This document shows, in pieces, positions 51,129-62,000 of a stretch of 64,000 nucleotides of DNA (the stretch's first letter is position 1; every line of letters begins with the position of its first letter). The stretch lies in assembly GCA_964036045.1 (NCBI GenBank), contig OZ038385.1:3906001-3970000 (forward strand), given 5' to 3'. Source of the stretch: Eutreptiella sp. 'Long Island Sound 2002'. Its lineage: Eukaryota > Euglenozoa > Euglenophyceae > Eutreptiales > Eutreptiaceae. A model generated the notes under the pieces. That model made no database searches and was not told where the DNA came from. It saw only the letters and a list, made by a program, of their open reading frames with translations. The position numbers were made by a program, and so were the translations under genes.

Positions 51129-52168
51129 GACATACCAACACGGAACCCCCACCACGCCTACACACCATCCACCGAGCACAACACTGGCACGGCACACACG
51201 GGCACCACAGGCACTGCACACACGCCCACCAGCATGCGCGCGCCGCCAGCCCCCATCCCCCCACGCCACGGTCCGTCCACAGGTACCACCGACCGCCAGC
51301 CACCGCATGTCCCCTCTGCGTACGCCAGCGGCTACCACAGACGGCCCTGCCCTGCGACCCAGACCACTGGGTCTGCCTGGGAGCCGCGCACCACCTCACC
51401 CACTGCCCCCACTGCGGGGACCTCAACCCCCACCACCGCGAGCGGCCCGCAGCCCCAGCCGCACCCCCCACCGCCAGCCACCCCAGCTTCTTCGGGCCAC
51501 TCACCGACACCCTCCGGGACCACCTGGGAGGGTACTACGTGGCGGACGCGGCGGACCACGCATGGACCATAGCCGTGGCCACGGGCAGCACACCCCTGCC
51601 CCCCCACAGCCCACCCTTACGCCACAGCGGGGGCGGCTTGAACGTGGCGGCCCGCCACATCCTCATCGCCCTATACTTCCACCACCGTGACCTACACCTC
51701 CCAGACCCACAACTCCCGGCCCCCCAAGCAGCAGCCCTGACGCCGGAAGCGTGGGTGGACACGGCACCAGAGGAGATAGCAGCCTACCTCCGAATCACTT
51801 GCCGCCGGTTCAACACCGCCCTCGGCCGACGCAAAGGAACACCTTACCCACTCAGCGCACTCCTCTACTCGGCACACCACCCCCACCCCGCACAACTGAA
51901 GCCCCCGGAGGGCTGGGCGTCCTTCCGGGACGCCCACCTGGCCGCCCCCGACGAGGCCACCGCCACACGGATGGGCCTCACGGACCAGCGCACCTACGTC
52001 AGAGGCCTGGAGACGCGCCTCCGAGAGGCACACCACTGGCACGCCCGCTCCCTGTCGCCCCCAGGGGGACAGGGGGGTTCAGCCGCCCCCGACACCCACC
52101 AGGCCAAGAAGACCATGACAGGTCAGGGGGCCCGCCAACGCGCCCGCCAGCAGGGCGCGACGCCCTGA
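51129..52168 (+). CDS. LINE downstream zinc-containing ORF
   Basis: 346 codons open in the frame of RT after stops at 51113 and 51126; no ATG until 51539. Contains CPLCVRQR and later CLGAAHHLTHCPHCGDLNPHH, two CxxC knots that could form a zinc-binding fold, then FFGPLTDTLRDHLGGYYVADA and GGLNVAARHILIALYFHH. Family unknown. Ends at TGA 52166-52168; the same frame continues open beyond. A third protein after RNase H is unusual for a LINE. Confidence 0.5.
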
Positions 52169-53812
52169 CCAGGGCCCGGGTCCAACCACACAGCACCACC
52201 CCACACACAGACCCCCGGGGCACACCAACAGCACCGCCCCCGCCAGCGCTCACCACCACCACCGTACCGCAGCACCCTAACCCTGCAGCCCAGTCAGCCA
52301 CCACCGCCCGCACACGTCCACACCAAGCCAGGACCACCATACATGCAGAGCCAGGGGATATGGCACCACCAACACCACCACCACGCCTACGTCCCTCCCA
52401 ACCCCTACCCCCTGATCCCCCCATGCTACAGCGACCCCTACCAGCTACATCCCCACCACGCCCCAGCACAACCAGGCCCCACGAACCACCCACCCCACAT
52501 GGCACACATCACCGCACCACACCATCACGTATTCCACCACCACAAGCCCCTACCACCACACCCACCAACGCCGGGGTACCACACACAACCAGCAGACCCT
52601 CAACACCATCACCACGCGGTCCAGCACCACCCGCCGCCCCCACTACACGGGCCCACGACACACGAGCTACGGTACACCCCCATGGACCCGCGGGGAGCCG
52701 CACACGCACACCAGCAACACCAGGGCCTAGTAGGAGCGCCCCAGCACCACCAGCAGCGCCCCCACCCACACCCCATACCAGCGAGCACCATCCACCAGCA
52801 GCCACCCATTACATACGGACCACAGCCCCACCCGGATGCCCATGCGGCCGCCTCCCACCCACACCTCGGCACCACAACCAGCCAAGAACCGCAAGGACCG
52901 CACGGCGCACACACGCAACACCCACACGACCCACAGGGACGCCCAGACCCCCAGCCAGCACAACACCCAGCCCCGCCCCCCCCACCACCAACAGTGCCAC
53001 CCCCACACCACCCCCCCCCACCCCCTGCCCGAGACCAGGCCACGGACGCAACACGCGGCAGCCAGCACCAGCCAATTGACGTCGATGCCCCCGCCGACAC
53101 ACGCCAACGCGAATCCCCCCTCCCGCAACCGCCACAAGAAACCCCATCATCGGACCCCACACGCGACAACGACGACCCCCCCCCCCAACCCACACCACCC
53201 CCCCCATCACACCCCGCACCACCAGCCTCCGCACCGGCCGAACCCTACGCCCTACACAACCCCGCAGCGGTACGGCAGCACCTCCGGGGACTCGGTGACC
53301 AGGAGGTGCTGCGCCTCCGCACCTCCGGCACCACCCAGCGCATCGGGGCGAACACCCTGGTCCAGGCGGCCACCGTGGGGGAAGGCGTCGGAGACTTCCT
53401 CTTAGACGCCTTCCTCCACGTCCCCCGACACGACCGCCCCCCACGCGCCACCCCAGACGACGAGAGCCCGCCCCCCATGAGGAGCTGGATCTGGGTGCCC
53501 CCCATCGACTGGGGGCGACACCTAGTCGGACACCCCGTGCCGGAGCGGGACAGCACCCAGGGTCGCACCCGCTACCGCGAGCCCAACATGGCCCACCCCC
53601 CACCCAGCGCCACCCCCGACAACACCAAAGAGTGGGAGCGGGAAACATGGGTAGCCCGGATGGCCTCCCTGAGCAACTTCCGGCACCACGTCCCGGGGGA
53701 CATCCCCACCCCCGACAACCGGCAGCCAGCCCCCTCCACGTACATGACTCTCATGTACAATCTGCACTACACCCTCTCCACCACCCACTACCACGCATCA
53801 ACTGACCACTAG
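52169..53812 (+). CDS. LINE proline/histidine-rich ORF
   Basis: 548 codons in the same frame. First two thirds is low-complexity Pro/His/Thr/Gln. From about 53230 it becomes ordered: EPYALHNPAAVRQHLRGLG, EVLRLRTSGTTQRIG, WVARMASLSNFRHHVPGD and NLHYTLSTTHYH. It ends at TAG 53810-53812, where LINE copy 1 has TGG (Trp), so the stop is a mutation. Homologous to 2332-3540. Function unknown. Confidence 0.5.
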   Translation, partial: PGPGSNHTAPPHTQTPGAHQQHRPRQRSPPPPYRSTLTLQPSQPPPPAHVHTKPGPPYMQSQGIWHHQHHHHAYVPPNPYPLIPPCYSDPYQLHPHHAPAQPGPTNHPPHMAHITAPHHHVFHHHKPLPPHPPTPGYHTQPADPQHHHHAVQHHPPPPLHGPTTHELRYTPMDPRGAAHAHQQHQGLVGAPQHHQQRPHPHPIPASTIHQQPPITYGPQPHPDAHAAASHPHLGTTTSQEPQGPHGAHTQHPHDPQGRPDPQPAQHPAPPPPPPTVPPPHHPPPPPARDQATDATRGSQHQPIDVDAPADTRQRESPLPQPPQETPSSDPTRDNDDPPPQPTPPPPSHPAPPASAPAEPYALHNPAAVRQHLRGLGDQEVLRLRTSGTTQRIGANTLVQAATVGEGVGDFLLDAFLHVPRHDRPPRATPDDESPPPMRSWIWVPPIDWGRHLVGHPVPERDSTQGRTRYREPNMAHPPPSATPDNTKEWERETWVARMASLSNFRHHVPGDIPTPDNRQPAPSTYMTLMYNLHYTLSTTHYHASTDH

Positions 53813-54774
53813 GTGGTGCACGGCACCGACTCCCTCCTCCCCGCCGACTACGCCCCCCCCCCCACACAACCCAGGTCTCGACACGTACGCCAGGGGGGAC
53901 GAGCCGGACGACCCCCACATCTGGGGCACATGGGAACGCAAATCCCTGGACACGCTGCTCCTCATCCGCAGCAGCAGCCAGGGCCTTGGTAGGGCGATGT
54001 ATTGCCTCGCCAAGTGGACCCAACGGACCTGGGGGATCCCCACGGACCGGTGGCTGTGGAGGGTCACGCTGCGCCCCCAGCAGAGGGAAGCCCCCCCAAA
54101 CCGCAGGGGACCCACCCCCCCACGCCCCACCACCCTACAGCTCTGCCCATACATGGTGGCAGCCCGCCTCATGGCGCTGCTATGGCCGGGCCCAGACACC
54201 CCCACCCAGAACTACCCCCACCTCACAGAGGGGGACATGCCCGGCATCCAGCGATGCTTCTTCCGCACCCTCTACTACCTCCAGCAAACACACCCGCACG
54301 TCCTGGAGCAGATATGGCCACCCCCTGGGTAACCCACGTGCCCGCAAAGCCGAGACAACGCCGCCACACCAGCACCAGCACGCACGGGTCACCAGGGAAA
54401 ACGCGCGCACACGCCCACTGCCCGAACCCGCACCCTCGTTCTCGCTACTTGCAGGACCCAGCATCCTACGCCCGCCCCCGAAGCCAAGGACCCTCCGCCG
54501 TCTCCCACAGCCCTCTCCTCCGCCTCCGACTCCACAACCTCCACCACCACGACCACCTCATCCACCACCACCACCACGTCCTCGTCCAGCACTCCACCCC
54601 CCAGGCCGCGGGGGACACCTCCCAAACGGGCCGCCAAACCCGTCCCCACCGCGAGCAGCCCCGCCGCCGCCAAGGCCCACGCCCCAACGAGGCCCGCACC
54701 CGCGACCCAGCCGAAACCCAAGACCGCCGCCAAACAGCCACCCAAACCCGTCAGCGCGCCACGACCGCAACCCC
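53813..54774 (+). pseudogene. LINE C-terminal region, truncated
   Basis: Homologous to 3510-3540 and 6226 to about 7150. The frame shifts in a C run near 53853-53862 into LGRAMYCLAKWTQRTW ... LEQIWPPPG (to 54332), then a Pro/Ser/Thr/Lys-rich stretch. Homology stops at 54774, where an unrelated AT-rich sequence begins, so the 3' end with the minisatellite is missing. Confidence 0.6.
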
Positions 54775-54788
54775 ATGTAACGCAAGTG

Positions 54789-54837
54789 TTATCCGGAGAA
54801 ACGCGTTTTCTCCGGATAAGGGCTTATCCGGAGAAAA
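54789..54837. repeat. Hairpin and direct repeat TTATCCGGAGAAA
   Basis: TTATCCGGAGAAA (54789-54801) and TTTCTCCGGATAA (54807-54819) form a 13-bp perfect stem with a 5-base loop. A third, direct copy follows at 54824-54836. Such a structure is often found at ends of DNA elements. Confidence 0.7.
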
Positions 54838-54951
54838 TCGGCGCTGCAGCCAGATTTTGGTCAATTTCAGCCCATTATAGGACAGTGCGGTATATTTTCT
54901 ATTTTTCTACATTTGTATTATCATTCCTGTTATTATTCTATGGTACATCTG

Positions 54952-55086
54952 TTAAATTTCAGATGTTAAATTTGTCAACATTTGTATCCTTAGCTTTTAA
55001 ATTTCAGATTTTCGATTTGTCAAAATTTGTCTCCTTAGCCGTTAAATTTTAGATTTTCGATTCTTCAAAATTTTTCCCCTTAGCCT
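54952..55086 (+). repeat. 45-bp tandem repeat, three copies
   Basis: TTAAATTTCAGAT...TTTGT...CCTTAGC repeats start at 54952, 54997 and 55042. Confidence 0.75.
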
Positions 55087-55097
55087 ATTGTTGCAAA

Positions 55098-56079
55098 ATG
55101 CAAGCCCATAGCACCATGAGGGGCAAAAGGCCCAAAATTATTGATGTTGATTTGCTGAGTGATGTATCATCCCCAAAATTCCACTCACCTAAACCCCCAA
55201 GAATCAAAGAAGAAGAACTTGATGACATTGAAGAGATGCAAGTAGAAGCACAAGTAGAAGAAGATGTCATGGGATTGTCGGATGCAGAGTCCGATAAAGT
55301 TGAGGAGGAGGAGGAGGCCTGCAACGTCTCCTTTAGTGATGACATTGGTGACCTTGGGGATAGGGAGGGAAAAGAAGAAGACTCCAAGGAAGAAGAACCT
55401 CTCTCTCCTGGAAAGCACCTTCCACCGCCCAATGCCCACACCCACGGGTGACGTTCCCGCAGTCGACATGCCAGCTACAATCGATGTAGACGCAACGGCC
55501 GCTGCAATGCAGGCCAACCGGGGTCGGTTGTTCAACAACCTTATGGCCATCGCAAAACGCATCATCACGGGTGCCGTTGAGGCGGGTCCGGGGAAGTGTA
55601 AGCAAGTAGAGGCTGGTTTGCATGCACTTGCTGCGTCCATCACCGCACCTCCGCCTTTGCAGTATGCCAATCCTCCTCCCCGTGCTAAGCGGTCCGCTAG
55701 TGCCAAACCGGCCCCACAGGCCAAAAGGCAAAGGAAGGAACCTGTCGCGAAGCCGGCGCCTCCAACCGAGGCCCCTACTCCTCCGACGCCTTATCCTGGA
55801 CCTGTTGTGAGCACAACTCCCACTCCGTTGCCCACAGCAGGGGGCAATGTGGCACTTCCCTTCCCCGACATGTCGCAGTTGCCCTTGGCACCGTTGATTC
55901 CTCAAATGTTGGACACCACCCCTGTGGCAATGTCGAGCAACATGTCATTGGGTTTGCCACAAGGAATGCTGTCGCAGTCATATACGCAACCACTGTGGCA
56001 ACCGACTGCTATGCCCTTGGCACCCACTACTATGCCCTTGGCGTTGCAGATGCAAATGCAGCCACACCTTTTGGGGTGA
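55098..56079 (+). pseudogene. Acidic protein fragment with frameshift, unknown
   Basis: A 117-codon ORF (55098-55451, MQAHSTMRGKRPKIIDVD then Glu/Asp-rich) ends at TGA, and a second frame open from before it to 56079 continues with GDVPAVDMPATIDVDATAAAM, FNNLMAIAKRIITGAVEAG and a Pro-rich tail with RAKRSASAKPAPQAKRQRKEP, a nuclear-signal-like stretch. One frameshift near 55440 would join them. No family recognised; coding status is uncertain. Confidence 0.35.
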
Positions 56080-56157
56080 TACCTTCCATCTCAAGTGCAA
56101 TCCAGTTTGCTTGTGCACATCTACACACAGACTGTTTCTTGGTCTACTGATTCCCTT

Positions 56158-56868
56158 AGTAAGAAAAAGTCACTGCCATGTCTTTCTTGGAGGGCTTGAT
56201 CCAGGCCAAGCCCCCCTTAAAACCCTTTTGTTGATGCTAAGACAAACTTAAGTGTTTTTATCTCTCTTTTGTTGCCTAAAGTACACTTTCTCAAAGTAAC
56301 TAGGGTTATGACCCTAGCCCCCCCATGAAGTTCACCCCTACCACTCAACTGAGCGGAGGTACCTTCCTTCATGGAGGACATACCAAAATAAATCAGGCAT
56401 TTCATGCTTGTTGGCCTTGGAGGTTAAGCCTAGTGGTCTCCCACCCCAAGACCCCTATACTCAATTGCTTCTACCACTTATTGTGGTCCTACTTTGTAAC
56501 TGTTTCTGAATTCAGTTGCTTGGCCAAGTCATTTTCTGTGTGGTCCTGACATCTATGCCCCACATTCCTAACCAGCACCATTACACCCAAAAGAGTGCAC
56601 ATGAAGTGCCTATTGCTATCTCTGAGGCAAGAGTCAGATCAATTTTCATATAAAGTCTTTTGTATTATCCATTTGTGATTGAATCTTTGTGTATAAACCT
56701 GCTTTGTCTATCTGCAGCCCTTCTGTGTTACACTGGATTCCAAAACCAATCATTGATTCGATCCACATCCTCTTATTGCTCTACTTGCTGCTTTGGTTTG
56801 GGTTTTCAACTACAAAACCTGCAGGACATCATCAAAATATCTAGGGCATAAAGCAAGGACATCTTTCC
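56158..56868 (+). repeat. 5' LTR of Ty3-A copy 3 (711 bp)
   Basis: Starts AGTAAGAAAAAG, ends CATCTTTCC just before GGTAGCAGAGAC. Same length as the other three LTRs. Confidence 0.9.
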
Positions 56869-56880
56869 GGTAGCAGAGAC
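56868..56880 (+). other. Primer binding site of Ty3-A copy 3
   Basis: CGGTAGCAGAGAC, as in copy 2, fits initiator-Met tRNA apart from the first base. Confidence 0.7.
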
Positions 56881-56949
56881 AGTCCCTTGTGACCTTTTGA
56901 ACCGACCCTGAGAAGAAGTGCAGAACAAAAGCTCAACAACAAGTTCATC

Positions 56950-58489
56950 ATGTCCACGCCAAGCGTCAGGACCTGGCCTATCCGAACTGTCCAAGTACAA
57001 ATGGGCAGCATGGCCCACCCAATGAGTGAACCACCTTACCGAGCTCCACATCATCTCAGTGGCGCATCTGGGTCCCAAGGAGATCCAGAACGCAGAAGGG
57101 CGGAAGAGAATAAAGGCCTTACCACCGAGGCCTTAGCAGCACACGGTGGAGACAGCTACAGTCACCTCCACAGACGTGTAGCTGCCTCAATATCAAGATC
57201 AAATTGTCCAGCTTCATCCTCAACTGCCATTGAAGGACCTGAGGAATATGAGGAGCTGAAGAAGAAGATGGATGAGTACATCCTACATGAGGAGTACTAC
57301 AAATCCATCCGTGGGGAAGATGGAGAGGAGCCATTGGCTGTACATGGATCCATACCACGTACAGACCTAGGGTCCTACGCACACTCTGGTCCTCCGTCCA
57401 CTGCATCCCTGTCGAGACGACTAAGACCTGAGTATCCAAGACCATGTTGTCCAACCCCAAGGGCTCCCGAAGTGGGCCCAACACGAGTCGAAGAACAACA
57501 TCATCCAAGGCCAACCTACGGTGCCCTGGATCACACGGCCGAGCTGTTGGCCAAACTCCTGTCTGGATCAGAAGATCCAGATGTGACGGCCCTATCGGAG
57601 GCCATTAAGGCTAAACTGGGTATTGCAGAACCCTTACCCAAGCCAGAGTTGCCCTCTCTCTCTCCAGGACTGAGTACCCTGGCCGAAGATCTCAAGAGAT
57701 CAAGGGTCTCAAGGCTGTTGCCTAAGGTTACCTGCCCCAGCCCCTTTCACCCCCGTGCCAGGACAGTGCCTATGGCTGATCTACAGGACGTGCCTGTCAC
57801 AGAGATCGAGAGAAGAGGCCTGTCAGCCCTGGCACCTCTTGCCGGCGTGTCGCCTACAGGCCTAACTCCGGGGGGTGGGAAGACGGGCAGACCAATCGCC
57901 CAGGCGAACATCCAGCTGGAACTGCCGGAGTTCGACCCCAAAAATCTGCCCGAATGGGCAGAAGAATTTGCAGAGTTCCTTTTGTTGACTGGCCAATCCG
58001 ATGTGGATGTGGCCACCAAATGTTCACTGCTAAAACGCTCATGCAAAAAGAAGTTTTTGCAAAAACAGGTTAAACAGATTGTGAAAACCTGTTCTACCTG
58101 GGCAGAGGTACTCCTGAGGTTGGAGAAAACATTCCCAGTCTATGAGACTGACCTCAGCGTACGCACACAGATCGAGGAGCTACCTATGCTCCCTGAGTTT
58201 CCATCCGCTGCACGAATTTTCTGAGTATGTGTGCGACTTGGAGTACTTGTTTTCGAGGATGAATGTGGGCTCCTACGGAGCCACTGAGCCCCACCTGTGG
58301 CTCATGAGTAAGATCCCCCAGCGTACGTGGGATGATTGCCGCTCCACCTCTGAGAGGAAGAGCAAGACCCACTCGTACGATGAACTGGTGGATCTCTTGA
58401 TTGAGCTAGCTCTTGAGAGAGAGAATGACTCCCACATGGAGAAATTCCTCAAGAAGCATTTGGGACGAGGTGGTACCCCTACCCCCGAA
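56950..58489 (+). pseudogene. gag: gag, truncated, Ty3-A copy 3
   Basis: ATG at 56950 (MSTPSVRTWP). Open to 58224; an extra T in the run at about 58217-58220 (four where copy 2 has three) shifts the frame, and the rest (CDLEYLFSRMNVGSYGA) is readable in the frame of 58142-58498. It stops at 58489 where LINE copy 3 enters, before the zinc knuckle. Confidence 0.88.
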
Positions 58490-58508
58490 GGTAGGTAGGT
58501 AGGTAGGT
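58490..58508 (-). repeat. LINE copy 3 tail, (TACC)n on minus strand
   Basis: GGTA repeated between gag and TATCTTCGGGAGCTCGG; equals the tail at 10374-10387. Confidence 0.8.
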
Positions 58509-59034
58509 ATCTTCGGGAGCTCGGGATGCCTCCTTTGACGGTGCAGGAAGATAGTCTTACCAAGGGGACGTCCTGTCCCTCCCACTGCCCTATGTTAGGT
58601 GCCTCTTGAGCCGCTCCCGCATGTGCTTGGGAAGGCATTGCCGTGGCCACCCGGTCCATGTGTCCCAGGTCGGAGGGTGTCCCCACATGTGTCCATGAGT
58701 AGGGCCACATCTCCCCTCCTTCGGGCGGCAGCTCTGGGGGCTGCCCAGCTGTGTGGAGTATCTCTCACCACAAGGGGTATTGCTCCCGCTTGTCTACGGT
58801 ACAACCGCCTCACCCTTGTGGCTTGAGTTGCGGGGCCACTCTGCTTGGCAGGCGACCCCCTCCTGGACTGTGTACCGGCTCGCCTGTCACCGGTTGCATC
58901 CATGGCTCCGGGTGACGTTTGCCATTATCCCGGATGCAGCCTGGCCGGGCTCAGACCAGCAGCCTTGGAGTACCGCTCCTGCCACTGGCCCGGTGGGTCG
59001 GCTGGGTCGCCCCAGTGTGTCCGACCCATGGGGT
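58509..59034 (-). other. Conserved LINE 3' block, copy 3
   Basis: Reverse complement of 9831-10373 with scattered differences. No LINE-sense gene. Confidence 0.7.
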
Positions 59035-62000
59035 GTTGGTTCTTTCCTGTCCCCCGGCGGCCCTACGTGTGTGCGGTGTCCTGGGCCTCCCGGCTCCTGT
59101 TCACCGGTGTGCCCGCTCGGTGTGTTGTGTTGGGTGTGCGGTGTCCTGGGCCTCCTGGCTCCTGTTCACCGGTGTGCCCGCTCGGTCGGGTGTGTTGCGT
59201 GTGCGGTGTCCTGGGCCTCCCGGCTCCTGTGCACCGGTGTGCCCGCTCGGTGTGTTGTGTTGCGTGTGCGGTGTCCTGGGCCTCCCGGCTCCTGTTCACC
59301 GGTGTGCCCGCTCGGTGTGTTGTGTTGCGTGTGCGGTGTCCTGGGCCTCCCGGCTCCTGTTTACCGGTGTGCCTGCTCGGTGTGCTGTGTTGCGTGTGCG
59401 GTGTCCTGGGCCTCCCGGCTCCTGTTCACCGGTGCGCCCGCTCGGTGTGTTGTGTTGCGTGTGCGGTGTCCTGGGCCTCCCGGCTCCTGTTCACCGGTGT
59501 GCCCGCTCGGTGTGTTGTGTTGGGTGTGCGGTGTCCTTCGCCTCCTGGCTCCTGTTCACCGGTGTGCCCGCTTGGTGTGTTGTGTTGCGTGTGCGGTGTC
59601 CTGGGCCTCCCGGCTCCTGTTCACCGGTGTGCCTGCTCGCTGCGTTGTGTTGCGTGTGCGGTGTCCTGGGCCTCCCGGCTCCTGTTCACCGGTGTGCCCG
59701 CTCGGTGTGTTGTGTTGCGTGTGCGGTGTCCTGGGCCTCCCGGCTCCTGTGCTCCGGTGTGCCCGCTCGCTGTGTTGTGTTGTGTGCGCGGTGTCCCGGG
59801 CCTACTGGCTCCTGTTCACCGGTGTGCCCGCTCGGTGTGTTGTTTCGCGTGTGCGGCGTCCTGGGCCACCTGCCTCCTGTTCACCGGTGTGCCCGCTCGG
59901 TGTGTTGTTTTGTGTGCGCGGTGTCCTGGGCCTCCCGGCTCCTGTTCACCGGTGTGCCCGCTCGGTGTGTTGTGTTGGGTGTGCCGTGTCCTGGGCCTCC
60001 CGGCTCCTGTTCACCGGTGTGCCCGCTCGGTGTGTTGTTTTGCGTGTGCGGTGTCCTGGGCTCCCCGGCTCCTGTTCACCTGTGGGCCTGCTCGGTGTGT
60101 TGTTTTGCGTGTGCGGTGTCCTGGGCCACCCGGCTCCTGTTCACCGGTGTGCCCGCTCGGTGTGTTGTGTTGCGTGTGCGGTGTCCTGGGCCTCCCGGCT
60201 TCTGTTCACCGGTGCGCCCGCTCGGTGGGATGTGTTGCGTGTGCGGTGTCCTGGGCCTCCCGACTCCTGTGCTCCGGTGTGCCCGCTCGCTGTGTTGTGT
60301 TGCGTGTGCGGTGTCCCGGGCCTACTGGTTCCTGTTCACCGGTGTGCCCGCTCGGTGTGTTGTTTCGCGTGTGCGGCGTCCTGGGCCACCTGCCTCTTGT
60401 TCACCGGTGTGCCTGCTTGGTGTGTTGTTTTGTGTGCGCGGTGTCCTGGGCCTCCCGGCTCCTGTTCACCGGTGTGCCCGCTCGGTGTGTTGTGTTGGGT
60501 GTGCGGTGTGCTGGGCCTCCCGGCTCCTGTTCACCGGTGTGCCCGCTCGGTGTGTTGTTTTGCGTGTGCGGTGTCCTGGGCTCCCCGGCTCCTGTTCACC
60601 TGTGTGCCTGCTCGGTGTGTTGTTTAGCGTGTGCGGTGTCCTGGGCCACCTGGCTCCTGTTCACCGATGTGCCCGCTCGGTGTGTTGTGTTGCGTGTGCG
60701 GTGTCCTGGGCCTCCCGGCTCCTGTTCACCGGTGCGCCCGCTCGGTGGGGTGTGTTGCGTGTGCGGTGTCCTGGGCCTCCCGGCTCCTGTTCACCGGTGT
60801 GCCCGCTCGGTGTGTTGTGTTGGGTGTGCGGTGTCCTGGGCCTCCCGGCTCCTGTTCACCGGTGTGCCCGCTCGGTGTGTTGTTTTGCGTGTGCGGTGTC
60901 CTGGGCTCCCCGGCTCCTGTTCACCTGTGTGCCTGCTCGGTGTGTTGTTTTGCGTGTGCGGTGTCCTGGGCCACCTGGCTCCTGTTCACCGGTGTGCCCG
61001 CTCGGTGTGTTGTGTTGCGTGTGCGGTGTCCTGGGCCTCCCGGCTCCTGCTCACCGGTGCGCCCGCTCGGTGGGGTGTGTTGCGTGTGCGGTGTCCTGAC
61101 TCTCCCGACTCCTGTTCACCGGTGTGCCCGCTCGGTGTGTTGTGTTGGGTGTGCGGTGTCCTGGGCCTCCTGGCTCCTGCTCACCGGTGTGCCCGCTTGG
61201 TGTGTTGTGTTGCGTGTGCAGTGTCCTGGGCCTCCTGGCTCCTGTTCACCGCTGTGCCCGCTCGGTGTGTTGTGTTGCGTGTGCGGTGTCCTGGGCCTCC
61301 CGGCTCCTGTTCACCGGTGTGCCCGCTTGGTGTGTTGTGTTGCGTGTGCGGTGTCTTGGGCCTCCCGGCTCCTGTTCACCGGTGTGCCCGCTTGGTGTGT
61401 TGTGTTGCGTGTGCGGTGTCCTGGGCCTCCCGGCTCCTGTTCACCGGTGTGCCCGCTTGGTGTGTTGTGTTGCGTGTGCGGTGTCCTGGGCCTCCCGGCT
61501 CCTGTTCACCGGTGTGCCCGCTTGGTGTGTTGTGTTGCGTGTGCGGTGTCCTGGGCCTCCCGGCTCCTGTTCACCGGTGTGCCCGCTTGATGTGTTGTGT
61601 TGCGTGTGCGGTGTCCTGGGCCTCCCATCTCCTGTTCACCGGTGCGCCCGCTCGGTGTGTTGTGTTGCGTGTGCCGTGTCCTGGGCCTCCCGGCTCCTGT
61701 TCACCGGTGTGCCCGCTTGGTGTGTTGTGTTGCGTGTGCGGTGTCCTGGGCCTCCCGGCTCCTGTTCACCGGTGCGCCCGCTCGGTGTGTTGTGTTGCGT
61801 GCGAGGTGTCCTGGGCCTCCCGGCTCCTGTTCACCGGTGTGCCCGCTCGGTGTGTTGTGTTGGGTGTGCGGTGTCCTGGGCCTCCTGGCTCCTGTTCACC
61901 GGTGTGCCCGCTCGGTGTGTTGTGTTGCGTGTGCGGTGTCCTGGGCCTCCCGGCTCCTGTTCACCGGTGTGCCCGCTCGGTGCGTTGTTTTGCGTGTGCG

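Larger units (their letters stand above)
14659..54774 (+). mobile_element. LINE copy 2, the copy with endonuclease, RT and RNase H, split by two LTR elements
   Basis: Pieces: 14659-15415, 26618-29538, 46412-54774. Removing Ty3-A copy 2 and Ty3-B restores continuous reading across both junctions (codon phase is kept at 15415/26618, and GTPSH joins YPHQAG at 29538/46412). Order: ORF1-like protein, endonuclease, RT, linker with a zinc motif, RNase H, C-terminal Cys/His finger, then zinc and proline-rich regions. It begins abruptly within Ty3-A copy 1 pol and stops abruptly at 54774 without the minisatellite or TACC tail, so both true ends are missing or displaced. Confidence 0.8.
54775..56157. 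other. AT-rich segment of unknown origin
   Basis: Sharply different base composition from the LINE on its left. Begins near a perfect inverted repeat and holds three 45-bp tandem repeats and an overlapping pair of ORFs. It could be the end of another mobile element or host DNA that Ty3-A copy 3 landed in; CCCTT at 56153-56157 would be that element's target duplication. Confidence 0.5.
56158..58489 (+). mobile_element. Ty3-A copy 3, 5' part
   Basis: LTR, primer site and gag, cut at 58489 by LINE copy 3. The remainder lies beyond the window. Gag is nearly identical to copy 2, so this is a young copy. Confidence 0.9.
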
